Below, in pieces: positions 1 to 8,725 of a stretch of 64,000 bases of DNA (positions are counted from its first letter, which is position 1; each line of letters opens with the position of its first letter). The stretch comes from Vibrio diazotrophicus (lineage in GTDB: Bacteria > Pseudomonadota > Gammaproteobacteria > Enterobacterales > Vibrionaceae). Under the pieces are notes generated by a model, which was given only the letters and a program-made list of their open reading frames with translations, was not told the origin of the DNA and ran no database searches. The DNA lies in NCBI RefSeq assembly GCF_038452265.1, contig NZ_CP151842.1, positions 1,674,001 to 1,738,000 of the forward strand, written 5' to 3'. A program made the translations under genes and the position numbers.

Positions 1-1
1 A

Positions 2-637
2 GCAACCATTTTGTGTTTGATTATCGGTTACCCGTTCGCTTACATCGTTGCGAAGATGCCTGAAAAATGGCGTCCGATTATGCTGTTTCTGGTAATTGTT
101 CCATTTTGGACTAACTCGTTAATTCGTACATACGGATTGAAGATTGTTCTTGGTACCCAAGGGATTTTGAACAAAGCATTGTTAGACATTGGCCTTATTG
201 ATGCTCCGTTACGTATTATGTATACAGAAACCGCAGTGATGATTGGTTTGGTGTACATCTTATTGCCGTTTATGATTCTTCCGCTTTATTCAGCGATTGA
301 AAAACTGGATGACACTTATATCGAAGCGGCTCGTGACCTTGGCGCAAATAAATTCCAAACGTTAACCAAAGTTATTTTGCCTCTAACTATGCCTGGCATT
401 ATTGGTGGTTGTTTGCTTGTTCTTCTTCCTGCTCTTGGAATGTTCTATATTTCAGACTTACTTGGTGGTGCGAAAAACTTGCTGATTGGTAACGTAATTA
501 AGAGCCAAGTGTTGAATGCTCGTGACTGGCCGTTTGGTGCCGCTACAAGTATTGCATTGACCATCGCGATGGCATTCATGCTTTATGCATACTACCGTGC
601 TGGTAAATTGTTGAATAAGAAAGTGGAGCTAGACTAA
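2..637 (+). CDS. potB: Spermidine/putrescine ABC transporter permease PotB (5' partial)
   Basis: Inner-membrane permease that with PotC forms the channel of the PotABCD polyamine importer. The frame is open to the left edge, so the true start lies outside the window; about 211 residues are visible of a family length near 280. Several hydrophobic segments are present, and the cytoplasmic EAA loop that contacts the ATPase is visible (EAARDLGANKF followed by ILPLTMPGI). The stop overlaps the potC start by one base (TAATG), indicating translational coupling. potA is expected just upstream, outside the window. Family assignment is secure from the EAA loop and from the gene order potB-potC-potD. 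Confidence 0.95.
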   Translation, partial: ATILCLIIGYPFAYIVAKMPEKWRPIMLFLVIVPFWTNSLIRTYGLKIVLGTQGILNKALLDIGLIDAPLRIMYTETAVMIGLVYILLPFMILPLYSAIEKLDDTYIEAARDLGANKFQTLTKVILPLTMPGIIGGCLLVLLPALGMFYISDLLGGAKNLLIGNVIKSQVLNARDWPFGAATSIALTIAMAFMLYAYYRAGKLLNKKVELD

Positions 638-1407
638 TGGGAAGAGTTGTTAGATTTAGCTTTATGAGCGTGGTGTACCTATTTTTGTACCTACCAATCA
701 TTGTGTTAATTGCAAACTCATTCAATGCGAACAAATTCGGCATTAAATGGGGAGGTTTCACCACCAAGTGGTACCACGCATTAATGAACAACGACAGCTT
801 AATGCAAGCGGCATGGCACTCTATTAGCGTTGCTGTTTTTTCAGCGACGGCAGCCACTATCATTGGTAGTTTGACGGCTGTAGCCCTATTCCGTTACCAG
901 TTCCGTGGTAAAAACATGGTTAACGGTATGCTGTTTGTTGTAATGATGTCTCCTGACATCGTTATGGCAATTTCGCTTCTTGCACTATTCTTAGTGTTAG
1001 GTGCGAAGCTAGGCTTTATGACGCTACTGATTGCTCATATTACATTCTGTCTGCCGTTTGTTGTTGTGACTGTATTCAGTCGTTTGAATGGCTTCGATGT
1101 AAAAATGCTAGAAGCAGCAAAAGATTTGGGTGCGAGCGAATGGGTAATTTTGAAGAAAATCATTTTACCTCTTGCTAAACCTGCTGTTGCAGCCGGTTGG
1201 CTACTAAGCTTTACCTTGTCTCTTGATGACGTAATTATCAGTTCGTTCGTAACAGGCCCGACTTACGAAATTCTGCCATTGAAGATCTACTCTATGGTGA
1301 AAGTTGGTATCTCGCCTGAAGTGAATGCACTTGCGACCGTTATGTTGGTCGTGTCGCTGGTACTGGTCGTTACTTCACAGTTACTGGCAAAAGAGAAAGT
1401 GAAATAA
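637..1407 (+). CDS. potC: Spermidine/putrescine ABC transporter permease PotC
   Basis: Second permease of the polyamine importer, 256 residues, normal for the family. An N-terminal membrane segment (VVYLFLYLPIIVLIANSF) is followed by further hydrophobic helices and the EAA loop EAAKDLGASEWVILKKIILP. The ATG overlaps the potB stop by one base. potD follows after about 100 bp with no terminator visible between them, so potB, potC and the first potD are probably one transcript. Nothing unusual in the sequence. Confidence 0.96.
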   Translation: MGRVVRFSFMSVVYLFLYLPIIVLIANSFNANKFGIKWGGFTTKWYHALMNNDSLMQAAWHSISVAVFSATAATIIGSLTAVALFRYQFRGKNMVNGMLFVVMMSPDIVMAISLLALFLVLGAKLGFMTLLIAHITFCLPFVVVTVFSRLNGFDVKMLEAAKDLGASEWVILKKIILPLAKPAVAAGWLLSFTLSLDDVIISSFVTGPTYEILPLKIYSMVKVGISPEVNALATVMLVVSLVLVVTSQLLAKEKVK

Positions 1408-1512
1408 TTTTCAGTTAATTGACTAACTGAAATTCGAAACGGAATAGCAGATGTTATTCCGTTGTCCTTTAAAAATGCCCTTGGGGCAACGTTTGGTTTG
1501 GAGCTAACGTCA

Positions 1513-2544
1513 ATGAAAAAATGGGCTACTTTATTAGCTGGTAGTGCATGTGCGCTTTCACTGTTATCTGCGCAAGCAGTAGCAGAGGATAAAGAACTGG
1601 TATTCATGAACTGGGGACCATACATTAACAGTGGTATCCTAGAGCAGTTTACTGCGGAAACTGGTATCAAAGTAATCTATTCAACTTACGAGTCGAATGA
1701 AACTCTATATGCGAAGCTAAAGACTCACAACGAAGGTTATGACCTAGTTGTTCCTTCTACTTACTTCGTGTCTAAGATGCGCGACGAAGGCATGATTCAG
1801 AAGATTGATAAATCTAAGCTATCAAACTTCAAGAATTTGGATACTAACTATCTAAACAAGCCTTTCGATCCAAATAACGACTACTCTATTCCACACGTTG
1901 TTGCTATCACTGGTCTTGCGGTGAATACAGACATGTATGATCCAAATGACTTCCAAAGCTGGGGTGATTTGTGGAAACCTGAACTTAAAGGCCAACTAAT
2001 GCTGATGGATGATACTCGTGAAGTATTCCACATCGCATTACGTAAACTTGGATACTCAGGTAACACCACTGACGAAAAACAAATCGACGAAGCATACGCT
2101 GAGCTACAAAAACTAATGCCAAACGTATTGGTATTTAACTCAGACAACCCTGCTGACCCTTACCTAGCTGGTGAAGTTGGTCTAGGCATGCTTTGGAACG
2201 GTTCTGCAGCTGCTGCACAAAAAGAAGGTCTACCACTTAAACTTGTATTCCCTAAAGAAGGTGGTATCGGTTGGGTTGACAACTTTGCTATCGCTTCAGG
2301 TGCAAAGAACATCGATGCAGCACACAAGATGATCGACTTCTTACTACGTCCAGAAATCGCAGAGCAAATCTCTAACGATACTGGTTACCTAACTGCTGTG
2401 GCTCAGTCTAACGAGAAATTCAAAGACGTAGCTCCACTATTCCCTTCTCAAGAAGATCTTGACCGTGTGGAATGGCAAGCAGCTGTTGGCGACAAAACAG
2501 TGAAGTACGAAGACTACTTCATGAAGCTTAAAGCGGGTCAATAA
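1513..2544 (+). CDS. potD: Polyamine-binding periplasmic protein PotD (first paralogue)
   Basis: Periplasmic solute-binding protein delivering spermidine or a related polyamine to PotBC. I start it at the ATG at 1513, which begins a clean signal peptide (MKKWATLLAGSACALSLLSA, cleavage near AVAED); a TTG farther upstream would only prefix the signal sequence. A GGAG lies about 11 bases upstream. Mature-protein motifs match PotD: NWGPY, YSTYESNETLYAKLK, PSTYFVSKM, DDTREVFH, GMLWNGSA, GWVDNFAI. Residues that contact ligand in E. coli PotD appear kept, but flanking shells differ (IPHVVAITG where the other copy has IPYIWGATG). This is the position of PotD2 in Vibrio cholerae. Ligand preference is inferred only. 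Confidence 0.94.
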   Translation: MKKWATLLAGSACALSLLSAQAVAEDKELVFMNWGPYINSGILEQFTAETGIKVIYSTYESNETLYAKLKTHNEGYDLVVPSTYFVSKMRDEGMIQKIDKSKLSNFKNLDTNYLNKPFDPNNDYSIPHVVAITGLAVNTDMYDPNDFQSWGDLWKPELKGQLMLMDDTREVFHIALRKLGYSGNTTDEKQIDEAYAELQKLMPNVLVFNSDNPADPYLAGEVGLGMLWNGSAAAAQKEGLPLKLVFPKEGGIGWVDNFAIASGAKNIDAAHKMIDFLLRPEIAEQISNDTGYLTAVAQSNEKFKDVAPLFPSQEDLDRVEWQAAVGDKTVKYEDYFMKLKAGQ

Positions 2545-2558
2545 CCCAATAAAAAGAA

Positions 2559-2590
2559 TTAAATAGGCAGCTTTGGCTGCCTATTTTTTT
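2559..2590 (+). terminator. Rho-independent terminator after first potD
   Basis: A perfect 10-bp stem (AATAGGCAGC / GCTGCCTATT, 2562-2571 and 2576-2585) with a TTTG loop runs into a T tract. It separates the first potD from the second, so the second copy may need its own promoter or depend on read-through. Confidence 0.9.
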
Positions 2591-2666
2591 TCGAGCTGTT
2601 ATACTGTTTTTCCTATTTGATCACGCGTTTGCCTAGGTAGGCTCTTGCACAAAACATGGAAAAGTA

Positions 2667-3704
2667 ATGAAAAGTAAACTGTATGCTGGCGCTCTTTTTG
2701 CCGCGACTCTATTCACTACCAATGCAATGGCTAATGACCAAGAACTCTATTTCTATAACTGGTCAGAATATATTCCAAGCGAAGTTCTAGAAGACTTTAC
2801 CAAGGAAACAGGTATTAAAGTCATCTACTCTACATACGAATCGAACGAGAGTATGTACGCTAAGCTAAAAACACAAGGTACGGGTTACGACTTAGTTGTC
2901 CCTTCAACGTATTTCGTTTCGAAAATGCGTAAGGAAGGCATGCTTCTTGAGATTGATAAGTCGAAGCTATCTAATTTTGCAGGTTTGGATTCTAACTATT
3001 TAAATAAACCTTTTGATCCAAATAACAGCTACTCAATCCCTTACATTTGGGGCGCGACAGGTATCGGTATCAACACTGATATGCTGGATAAATCAAACAT
3101 CCATAACTGGGGTGATTTATGGGACGCTAAATGGGAAGGACAACTGATGATGATGGACGACTCTCGAGAAGTCTTCCACATTGCTCTTGTTAAGCTAGGA
3201 TACTCACCAAATACTACCGACCCGAAAGAAATTGAAGCAGCTTATGAAGAACTGAAAAAACTAATGCCAAATGTGTTGGTATTTAACTCAGACTTCCCTG
3301 CTAACCCTTATTTAGCGGGTGAAGTATCGCTAGGCATGCTGTGGAACGGTTCTGCATACATGGCTCGTGAAGAAGGCGCAAACATCGATATTATTTGGCC
3401 AGAGAAAGGCGCGATCTTCTGGATGGACAGCTTAGCTATCCCTGCTGGTGCAGCGAACATCGAAGCGGCTCATAAAATGATCGACTTCCTACTTCGCCCA
3501 GAGAACGCAGCGAAAATTGCAGTAGAAATTGGTTACCCAACACCAGTTAAAGCAGCGTATAAGTTACTTCCAGAAGAGTTTGCGAACGATCCAAGCATCT
3601 TCCCTCCGCAAGCCATTATGGACAGCGGTGAATGGCAAGACGAAGTTGGTGACGTAAGCGTTCTGTACGAAGAATACTTCCAGAAACTTAAAGTCGATAA
3701 GTAA
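2667..3704 (+). CDS. potD: Polyamine-binding periplasmic protein PotD (second paralogue)
   Basis: A second complete PotD, 345 residues, with signal peptide MKSKLYAGALFAATLFTTNA and cleavage before NDQEL. It is closer to the E. coli protein than the upstream copy at key places: IPYIWGATGIG, GAIFWMDSLAIPAG, IGYPTPV and GEWQDEVG. The tandem probably arose by duplication, since the two share long identical blocks such as STYESNE, LNKPFDPNN and LMPNVLVFNSD. A terminator lies between them. This is the position of PotD1 in the V. cholerae pot locus, where it is linked to spermidine import; that role is transferred by analogy. Confidence 0.94.
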   Translation: MKSKLYAGALFAATLFTTNAMANDQELYFYNWSEYIPSEVLEDFTKETGIKVIYSTYESNESMYAKLKTQGTGYDLVVPSTYFVSKMRKEGMLLEIDKSKLSNFAGLDSNYLNKPFDPNNSYSIPYIWGATGIGINTDMLDKSNIHNWGDLWDAKWEGQLMMMDDSREVFHIALVKLGYSPNTTDPKEIEAAYEELKKLMPNVLVFNSDFPANPYLAGEVSLGMLWNGSAYMAREEGANIDIIWPEKGAIFWMDSLAIPAGAANIEAAHKMIDFLLRPENAAKIAVEIGYPTPVKAAYKLLPEEFANDPSIFPPQAIMDSGEWQDEVGDVSVLYEEYFQKLKVDK

Positions 3705-3723
3705 TCGAACAAAGAATGAATTG

Positions 3724-3753
3724 AAAAAGCGGCTTGTAGCCGCTTTTTGTTTA
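3724..3753 (+). terminator. Rho-independent terminator after second potD
   Basis: An 11-bp stem (AAAAAGCGGCT, 3724-3734, with AGCCGCTTTTT, 3738-3748) and a TGT loop end the pot operon. Because the A run is on one side and the T run on the other, it can also act for transcripts of the convergent cobB gene. Confidence 0.9.
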
Positions 3754-3796
3754 TCGTAATAATTTGTTTGTACAAGGAAACTTGAGAGTAACCTCG

Positions 3797-4540
3797 CTAA
3801 TGATTACCGAATTTGAAATCTGGCTGCTGAAGTTCAAGAATTTCTTCAACTAAGCGCGGAACTTCAATACTCGCCTTTCCGTAACGTTTTTCTGCAAATT
3901 CACTCTCCACCGCACTAGGCTCCAAATTTATCTCAATTGTGTGTGCTCCGTGCATTTTGGCATCGTGAACAAAACCGGCTGCTGGATAAACAACGCCAGA
4001 GGTGCCAATTGAAATAAACAAATCTGCTTCTTCTAATGCTGAGTAGATGTCTCCCATTCGCAGAGGCATTTCACCAAACCAAACGATATGTGGACGCATC
4101 TGCGCAGGTATTTGACAACAGTGGCACAGGTCACCAGTCAACAAGTCACCTGTTTGTTCTATGGTTTGATTAGAGACACTACAACGGGCTTTAAGCAGTT
4201 CGCCATGCATATGAATGATGTTTTGGCTTCCGCCACGCTCATGCAAGTTGTCGATGTTCTGAGTAATGATAGTGACTTTTCCATCCAGCTCTTTTTCAAG
4301 CTGACCCAAAGCAATATGTGCCGCATTGGGTTTAATGGCATCAGACTGTAATTTGCGGCGACGTTGGTTATAAAAGTCCTGAACTAAATCTGGGTCTTTA
4401 GCAAAACCTTCCGGTGTAGCAACATCTTCGATTCGATGATTTTCCCAAAGTCCATCTTGAGCTCGAAAGGTCTGAATACCCGATTCCGCAGAGATTCCAG
4501 CGCCTGTTAGCACAACAACATTGCGATACGGAAATTTCAT
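3797..4540 (-). CDS. cobB: NAD-dependent protein deacylase, sirtuin CobB
   Basis: Cytosolic sirtuin that removes acyl groups from lysines using NAD, for example reactivating acetyl-CoA synthetase. 247 residues. Visible motifs are the NAD-binding GAGISAESG (13-21), TQNIDNLHERGG, and the catalytic-His segment HMHGE. Zinc cysteines occur in KARCSVSN and DLCHCCQIP; ISIGTSG follows. The sequence FYNQRR supplies the Tyr-x-x-Arg pair used by class III sirtuins for succinyl-lysine, so desuccinylase activity is plausible. It converges on the pot operon and is monocistronic. Confidence 0.95.
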   Translation of the reverse strand: MKFPYRNVVVLTGAGISAESGIQTFRAQDGLWENHRIEDVATPEGFAKDPDLVQDFYNQRRRKLQSDAIKPNAAHIALGQLEKELDGKVTIITQNIDNLHERGGSQNIIHMHGELLKARCSVSNQTIEQTGDLLTGDLCHCCQIPAQMRPHIVWFGEMPLRMGDIYSALEEADLFISIGTSGVVYPAAGFVHDAKMHGAHTIEINLEPSAVESEFAEKRYGKASIEVPRLVEEILELQQPDFKFGNH

Positions 4541-4663
4541 ACAACATCCTTATTCTGAATAGCTTTTGGCTAGATTAGCACTGAAGCAAACTCAACTGTA
4601 GTTTTCGCCGTTAGACAATAGTCTTAATTTTAGTACTTATTACTTGTTATGTGATTCAGAAAA

Positions 4664-4692
4664 GCCAAGAGCAGACCATTGGCCTGCTCTCG
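4664..4692 (-). terminator. Probable terminator of amt
   Basis: Inverted repeat AGAGCAG (4668-4674) and CTGCTCT (4684-4690) with an inner CC-ATT-GG extension. On the minus strand it is followed by a short T-rich run, consistent with termination of amt. Confidence 0.6.
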
Positions 4693-4726
4693 TTTAACGC
4701 TCAAATATTAAAAATAGAGCGAGATA

Positions 4727-5947
4727 TTATTCTTCGTTGACCGAAGAAATTTTGTGTACAGCTAAGTCAGCACCAATAAACTCGTCTTCTTCGGATAGAC
4801 GTAGCCCTGTTAGAGCGTTAAGCGCTCCATAAACCACGAATGCACCAACAAGAGCAACAACGATACCCAACACAGTCCCCATCACTTGAACCGCAATGCT
4901 AACACCACCTAAGCCACCTAGAGCGGTTTGACCGAAGATACCTGCTGCAATCCCACCCCAGGCACCACACACACCATGTAACGGCCAAACACCTAGCACG
5001 TCATCAATCTTGGTTTTGTTTTGAAGTTGTGTGAATAGCCATACGAATAGCGCACCAGCAACAACACCTGTTACTAACGCACCTAGCGGGTGCATGATAT
5101 CAGAACCCGCACACACGGCGACAAGCCCAGCTAAAGGTCCGTTATGAATGAAGCCTGGGTCGTTTTTGCCAACTACAAGCGAAGCTAGGATACCGCCAAC
5201 CATCGCCATCAACGAGTTCATCGCCACAAGGCCGCTAATGCCCGCTATAGCTTGTGCAGACATGACATTAAAGCCAAACCAGCCAACACACAGAATCCAA
5301 GCGCCTAGCGCCAAGAATGGAATGTTTGAAGGTGCAAAGTTGGTATGTTTACCTGCGCGAATACGACCTTTACGCATCCCTAGGAAGTATACGGCTACCA
5401 GTGCGATCCAACCGCCAACGCTGTGTACCACAACGGAACCAGCAAAATCGTGGAAACCTGCGCCAAAACGATTTTCGAATGCTTCTTGAATTCCATAATT
5501 GCCGTTCCAGATGATCCCTTCAAAGAAAGGATAAACCAGACCAACAGTGAAAAACGTAGCAATTAGAACCGGATAAAAACGCGCACGTTCCGCAATACCA
5601 CCCGAAACAATTGCTGGGATAGCGGCGGCAAACGTCAGTAGGAAGAAGAACTTAACTAACTCGTAACCATTGCCTTGAGCCAATGTTTCAGCGTCAGCAA
5701 AGAAGTTCGCACCATAGGCAATCCAGTAACCAATAAAGAAGTAAGCGATAGTTGATACACCAAAGTCCGCTAGAATTTTTACTAATGCGTTAACTTGGTT
5801 TTTCTTACGAACCGTCCCTACTTCCAAAAATGCGAACCCTGAATGCATTAAAAACACCATAATGGCGCCAAGCAGCAAAAATAAAGTATCTGAACTTTGG
5901 GTCAGGGCTTGTACAGCTCCATAAACCTGACTTTCGGTTTGAGTCAT
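4727..5947 (-). CDS. amt: Ammonium transporter, Amt/AmtB family
   Basis: Inner-membrane ammonium channel, about 406 residues with some 11 hydrophobic helices. I start at the ATG at 5947 (MTQTESQVYGAVQAL), preceded by GGAG; an ATG 20 codons upstream is in frame but has no matching family sequence. Conserved features are LLLGAIMVFLMHSGFAFLE, ARFYPVLI, the first pore His in FAGSVVVHSVGGW and the second in GVWPLHGVCGAWGG. No glnK is adjacent, unlike enterobacteria. The upstream region has a sigma-54 promoter and NtrC-like boxes (separate entries), so nitrogen control is likely. Confidence 0.94.
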   Translation of the reverse strand: MTQTESQVYGAVQALTQSSDTLFLLLGAIMVFLMHSGFAFLEVGTVRKKNQVNALVKILADFGVSTIAYFFIGYWIAYGANFFADAETLAQGNGYELVKFFFLLTFAAAIPAIVSGGIAERARFYPVLIATFFTVGLVYPFFEGIIWNGNYGIQEAFENRFGAGFHDFAGSVVVHSVGGWIALVAVYFLGMRKGRIRAGKHTNFAPSNIPFLALGAWILCVGWFGFNVMSAQAIAGISGLVAMNSLMAMVGGILASLVVGKNDPGFIHNGPLAGLVAVCAGSDIMHPLGALVTGVVAGALFVWLFTQLQNKTKIDDVLGVWPLHGVCGAWGGIAAGIFGQTALGGLGGVSIAVQVMGTVLGIVVALVGAFVVYGALNALTGLRLSEEDEFIGADLAVHKISSVNEE

Positions 5948-6048
5948 TCTCGTTACACTCCATGCAGAATAAAAAAGCGCACCAACTAGGTGCCAAATGT
6001 TTTGCAATTCACAACATTGGTGAATTTATTATGTTTGTGCCCTGCATG

Positions 6049-6064
6049 AGCAAGATGTATTCCA
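6049..6064 (-). promoter_or_regulatory. Sigma-54 promoter of amt
   Basis: The minus strand reads TGGAATACATCTTGCT, with GG (6063-6062) and GC (6051-6050) exactly 10 bases apart as required for the -24/-12 elements. It predicts a transcript start near 6038 and a leader of about 90 bases before the amt ATG. Confidence 0.75.
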
Positions 6065-6173
6065 GTTTGGAACTACTGGAATAATAAAGACATTAACTAA
6101 TTGATTATTAATAATATTGGCTTTAAAAGTAGGAATGTTTGAATGATAAAAAATAGGATTTCTGCCAATAAAT

Positions 6174-6223
6174 AGCACCATATTGGTACGTATGAACCAA
6201 TTTAGTGCGCACTATTGTTGTAC
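6174..6223. promoter_or_regulatory. NtrC-like binding boxes upstream of amt
   Basis: 6174-6190 contains GCACCATATTGGTAC, close to the NtrC consensus TGCACC-N5-GGTGCA. 6193-6209 (GAACCAATTTAGTGC core) and 6209-6223 (GCACTATTGTTGTAC) are weaker overlapping matches. They lie about 110-160 bp upstream of the sigma-54 promoter, a normal enhancer distance. Confidence 0.6.
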
Positions 6224-6623
6224 AAAAATTACCCGAAACTGGCGCAGGTGGTTCAGTGAGAATTTATAGCTAGCCTCTATTGGCGCTAAACCATCATAAA
6301 TCTGACGGTACATTCGGGCTTTTACATATGGTATGTGGAACAAATATTACATGGACAATTTATGGCAATAGATGAATTAAAAGAGCTTTCACATCTATAG
6401 ATTAGATATCGCCTTTTCGTTGCTACGTAACAATGTTTTGGACAGAAGTTTGTTAGCGTCTTTACTAGCTAAGCGTTTGAGGTTTTATTTGAGATATTGC
6501 GCCCCCCCTTTCTAACGGGTCAAAATTACTCATCCACCACAGTATTTTTGTTGTTATTTGTCATTAGATTAGAGTGTAAGGTTGCACTATAATTTTTGTT
6601 TAAATATTGATAAGTAGAGTGCG

Positions 6624-8027
6624 ATGCTACTACAAGGTTCGAATCTCAATATGCCCCTAGCCGAGCTGATTTCTTCACTGACAGTAGCATTAGACATGAC
6701 AGAGGGGCAGCCCTATGAACACAGTATGCGTTGCTGCTGGATTGGAATGCATATTGGTGAACGAATGAACCTTTCATCATCAGAGCTTCATGATCTTTAT
6801 TTTACGTTACTTCTCAAGGACGCTGGCTGCAGTAGCAATGCTGCGCGTATTTGTGAGCTTTACGCCACAGATGATCTCATTTTTAAACAACGTTATAAAA
6901 CGGTCGGTACTAGCCTGACCAGTGCGATTAATTTCGTCTTAAAAAATGCAGGTTCAGGAGAACATTGGCGCAAGCGTATCTCGACCACGATTGATATTTT
7001 GAAAAATGGCACAGATTACGCACAAGAACTGATTCAAACACGTTGTACCAAAGGCGCAGACGTTGCTCGTGAGCTTTTGTTCAGTGAAAATGTAGCACAG
7101 GGCATCAAACATTTGGATGAGCACTGGGATGGCTCAGGGCGTCCTGATGGATTGATGTATGATCAAATTCCATTGTTTTCAAGAATTGCTCTTCTTGCTC
7201 AAGTGATGGATGTTTTTCAACGTGAACATGACTTGAATAGTGCATTTGCTGAACTAGAAAGTCGTTCTGGAAACTGGCTGGACCCAAACTTAGTGGCCAT
7301 CTCTAAACAGTTGAAAGGCAGTCCTGATTTTATTAAGGCACTTAATGCACCATCCATAGTCCCTTTTGTGCTTGCCATGTCTCCCGCCCAAGCGATGATT
7401 CCACTAGATGATGACTATTTTGATCGAATAGTAACTGCCTTTGGCAAAATCATCGATGCTAAGAGTCCTTTTACCTCCGGACACAGTTCCAGAGTAGCTG
7501 TTTTCAGTACGCTCATTGCTGAAGAACTCAATTTAGACCAAGAAGATCGACGCTGGCTAAAACGTGCGGCACTGTTACATGATCTCGGAAAACTTGGGGT
7601 AAGTAACACTATCTTAGATAAACCAGGAAAATTGGATGATGACGAGTGGGCACAGATACAAAATCATGCAGTGTTTACCAGAGAGATCATCGATAAGATA
7701 TCTCCCCTAAAACAATTTGCCAAAATGGCAGCGGCTCATCATGAAAAATTAGATGGTACAGGCTACCCCGACGGACTGCTTGCCGATGAAATTTCTATGA
7801 TGACACGGATTATTACCACCGCTGATATCTTTGATGCTATTACGGCTGAGCGCCCGTATCGAAGCGCCATTCCGATTCCGAAAACGTTAGAAATCATGGA
7901 AGAAAATGTGGGTACAGCCATCGACCCATTGTGCTTTAATGCGCTAAAAGTGGCACTGAACAAACTCCCTGAGAAATATATAAAAGATATTGGTATGAGT
8001 GAGGTTCCCGCGTCACCTATGCTCTAG
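6624..8027 (+). CDS. Tandem HD-GYP domain protein (probable cyclic-di-GMP phosphodiesterase)
   Basis: 467-residue soluble protein with two related halves. The C-terminal half is a full HD-GYP domain: GHSSRVAVFS, LLHDLGKLGVS with H319-D320, HHEKLDGTGYP with G380-Y381-P382, and TADIFDAITAERPY. The family cleaves cyclic di-GMP, lowering biofilm and raising motility. The N-terminal half has the same outline (EHSMRCCWIGMHIG, HWDGSGRPDG, VMDVF) but KDAG replaces HDxGK and GRP (172-174) replaces GYP, so it is probably not catalytic. No receiver or membrane segment is present. The ATG at 6624 is used; a second ATG nine codons later is possible. Confidence 0.9.
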   Translation: MLLQGSNLNMPLAELISSLTVALDMTEGQPYEHSMRCCWIGMHIGERMNLSSSELHDLYFTLLLKDAGCSSNAARICELYATDDLIFKQRYKTVGTSLTSAINFVLKNAGSGEHWRKRISTTIDILKNGTDYAQELIQTRCTKGADVARELLFSENVAQGIKHLDEHWDGSGRPDGLMYDQIPLFSRIALLAQVMDVFQREHDLNSAFAELESRSGNWLDPNLVAISKQLKGSPDFIKALNAPSIVPFVLAMSPAQAMIPLDDDYFDRIVTAFGKIIDAKSPFTSGHSSRVAVFSTLIAEELNLDQEDRRWLKRAALLHDLGKLGVSNTILDKPGKLDDDEWAQIQNHAVFTREIIDKISPLKQFAKMAAAHHEKLDGTGYPDGLLADEISMMTRIITTADIFDAITAERPYRSAIPIPKTLEIMEENVGTAIDPLCFNALKVALNKLPEKYIKDIGMSEVPASPML

Positions 8028-8253
8028 ATTGATTTGAAAAATAATAATTGGGTTAAATTTATCTCTCCAATAGAGCGATTGGTTAGCTCATTAATAAGAG
8101 CAAGTAAACACGACTACTAACATCAGGCCTTTACTTTTTACAAGGATGACTTCTTATAGATCAAACACCAAATAACAGGATGCGAACTAATGTTTACGCT
8201 AACACACAAAGGGGCAAATATGAGTTTGTATTAACCTCTAATGCTCAATGGCC

Positions 8254-8670
8254 TTATGTGAATTTACACATCCCGTGCCCTAGAGCTTCCGTAGGCCGAA
8301 TAACATAACCATATCGTTCATAGAAGCTTTCCTTACCAGTAGCAGCCAGCAGTCCAACAGTAGCATTAGAGGGGGCATTTTGTTCCAGATATCGTTCTAT
8401 CTCCTGCATCAAAATACTACCTAGACCTTTTTGTCTATGGTTTGGTGAGACAACAACGTCTTGGATGTAGAAATACATCACTCCATCACCAACTATTCGA
8501 GCCATGGCTATAAGATCCTTTCCAGTGCGTATAGTCACGTGGAACAAGCTATTTTGAATGCTCTGAGTAACATGCACTAGACTAGGGCTTTTCCAGTTCG
8601 CGGTTTCTCTAAGCGTTATGAATTCCTCAGCGCTAGGTGCTTCAAGAAGTATTGATATGTCACTGTCCAT
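8254..8670 (-). CDS. GNAT family N-acetyltransferase
   Basis: 138-residue single-domain acetyltransferase. The acetyl-CoA binding segment is clear: DVVVSPNHRQKGLGSILMQEIERYL, with R/Q-x-x-G-x-G carried by RQKGLG. It is followed by GLLAATGKESFYERYGY, typical of the second half of the fold. The substrate cannot be deduced. Its neighbour, the GFA-family gene, has the same orientation with a 55-bp gap. Both are of the sort seen in integron cassettes, but I see no attC site here. Confidence 0.85.
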   Translation of the reverse strand: MDSDISILLEAPSAEEFITLRETANWKSPSLVHVTQSIQNSLFHVTIRTGKDLIAMARIVGDGVMYFYIQDVVVSPNHRQKGLGSILMQEIERYLEQNAPSNATVGLLAATGKESFYERYGYVIRPTEALGHGMCKFT

Positions 8671-8725
8671 TTTTTAACTACTGTCCCGTTTATCATGTGA
8701 TTAGATTACTAACATTAGGAAATGT

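Larger units (their letters stand above)
5948..6623. other. Intergenic region between amt and the HD-GYP gene
   Basis: 676 bp between divergent genes. The amt-proximal part contains a sigma-54 promoter and a cluster of NtrC-like boxes. In the remaining stretch towards the HD-GYP gene (about 6225-6623) I find no ORF with a convincing start and no clear terminator, only A+T-rich sequence that may hold that gene's promoter. Confidence 0.6.

Noticed and set aside
1462..1512. Upstream TTG start for the first potD, adding 17 residues.
   Set aside because: The added residues precede a normal signal peptide; the ATG at 1513 has a ribosome site.
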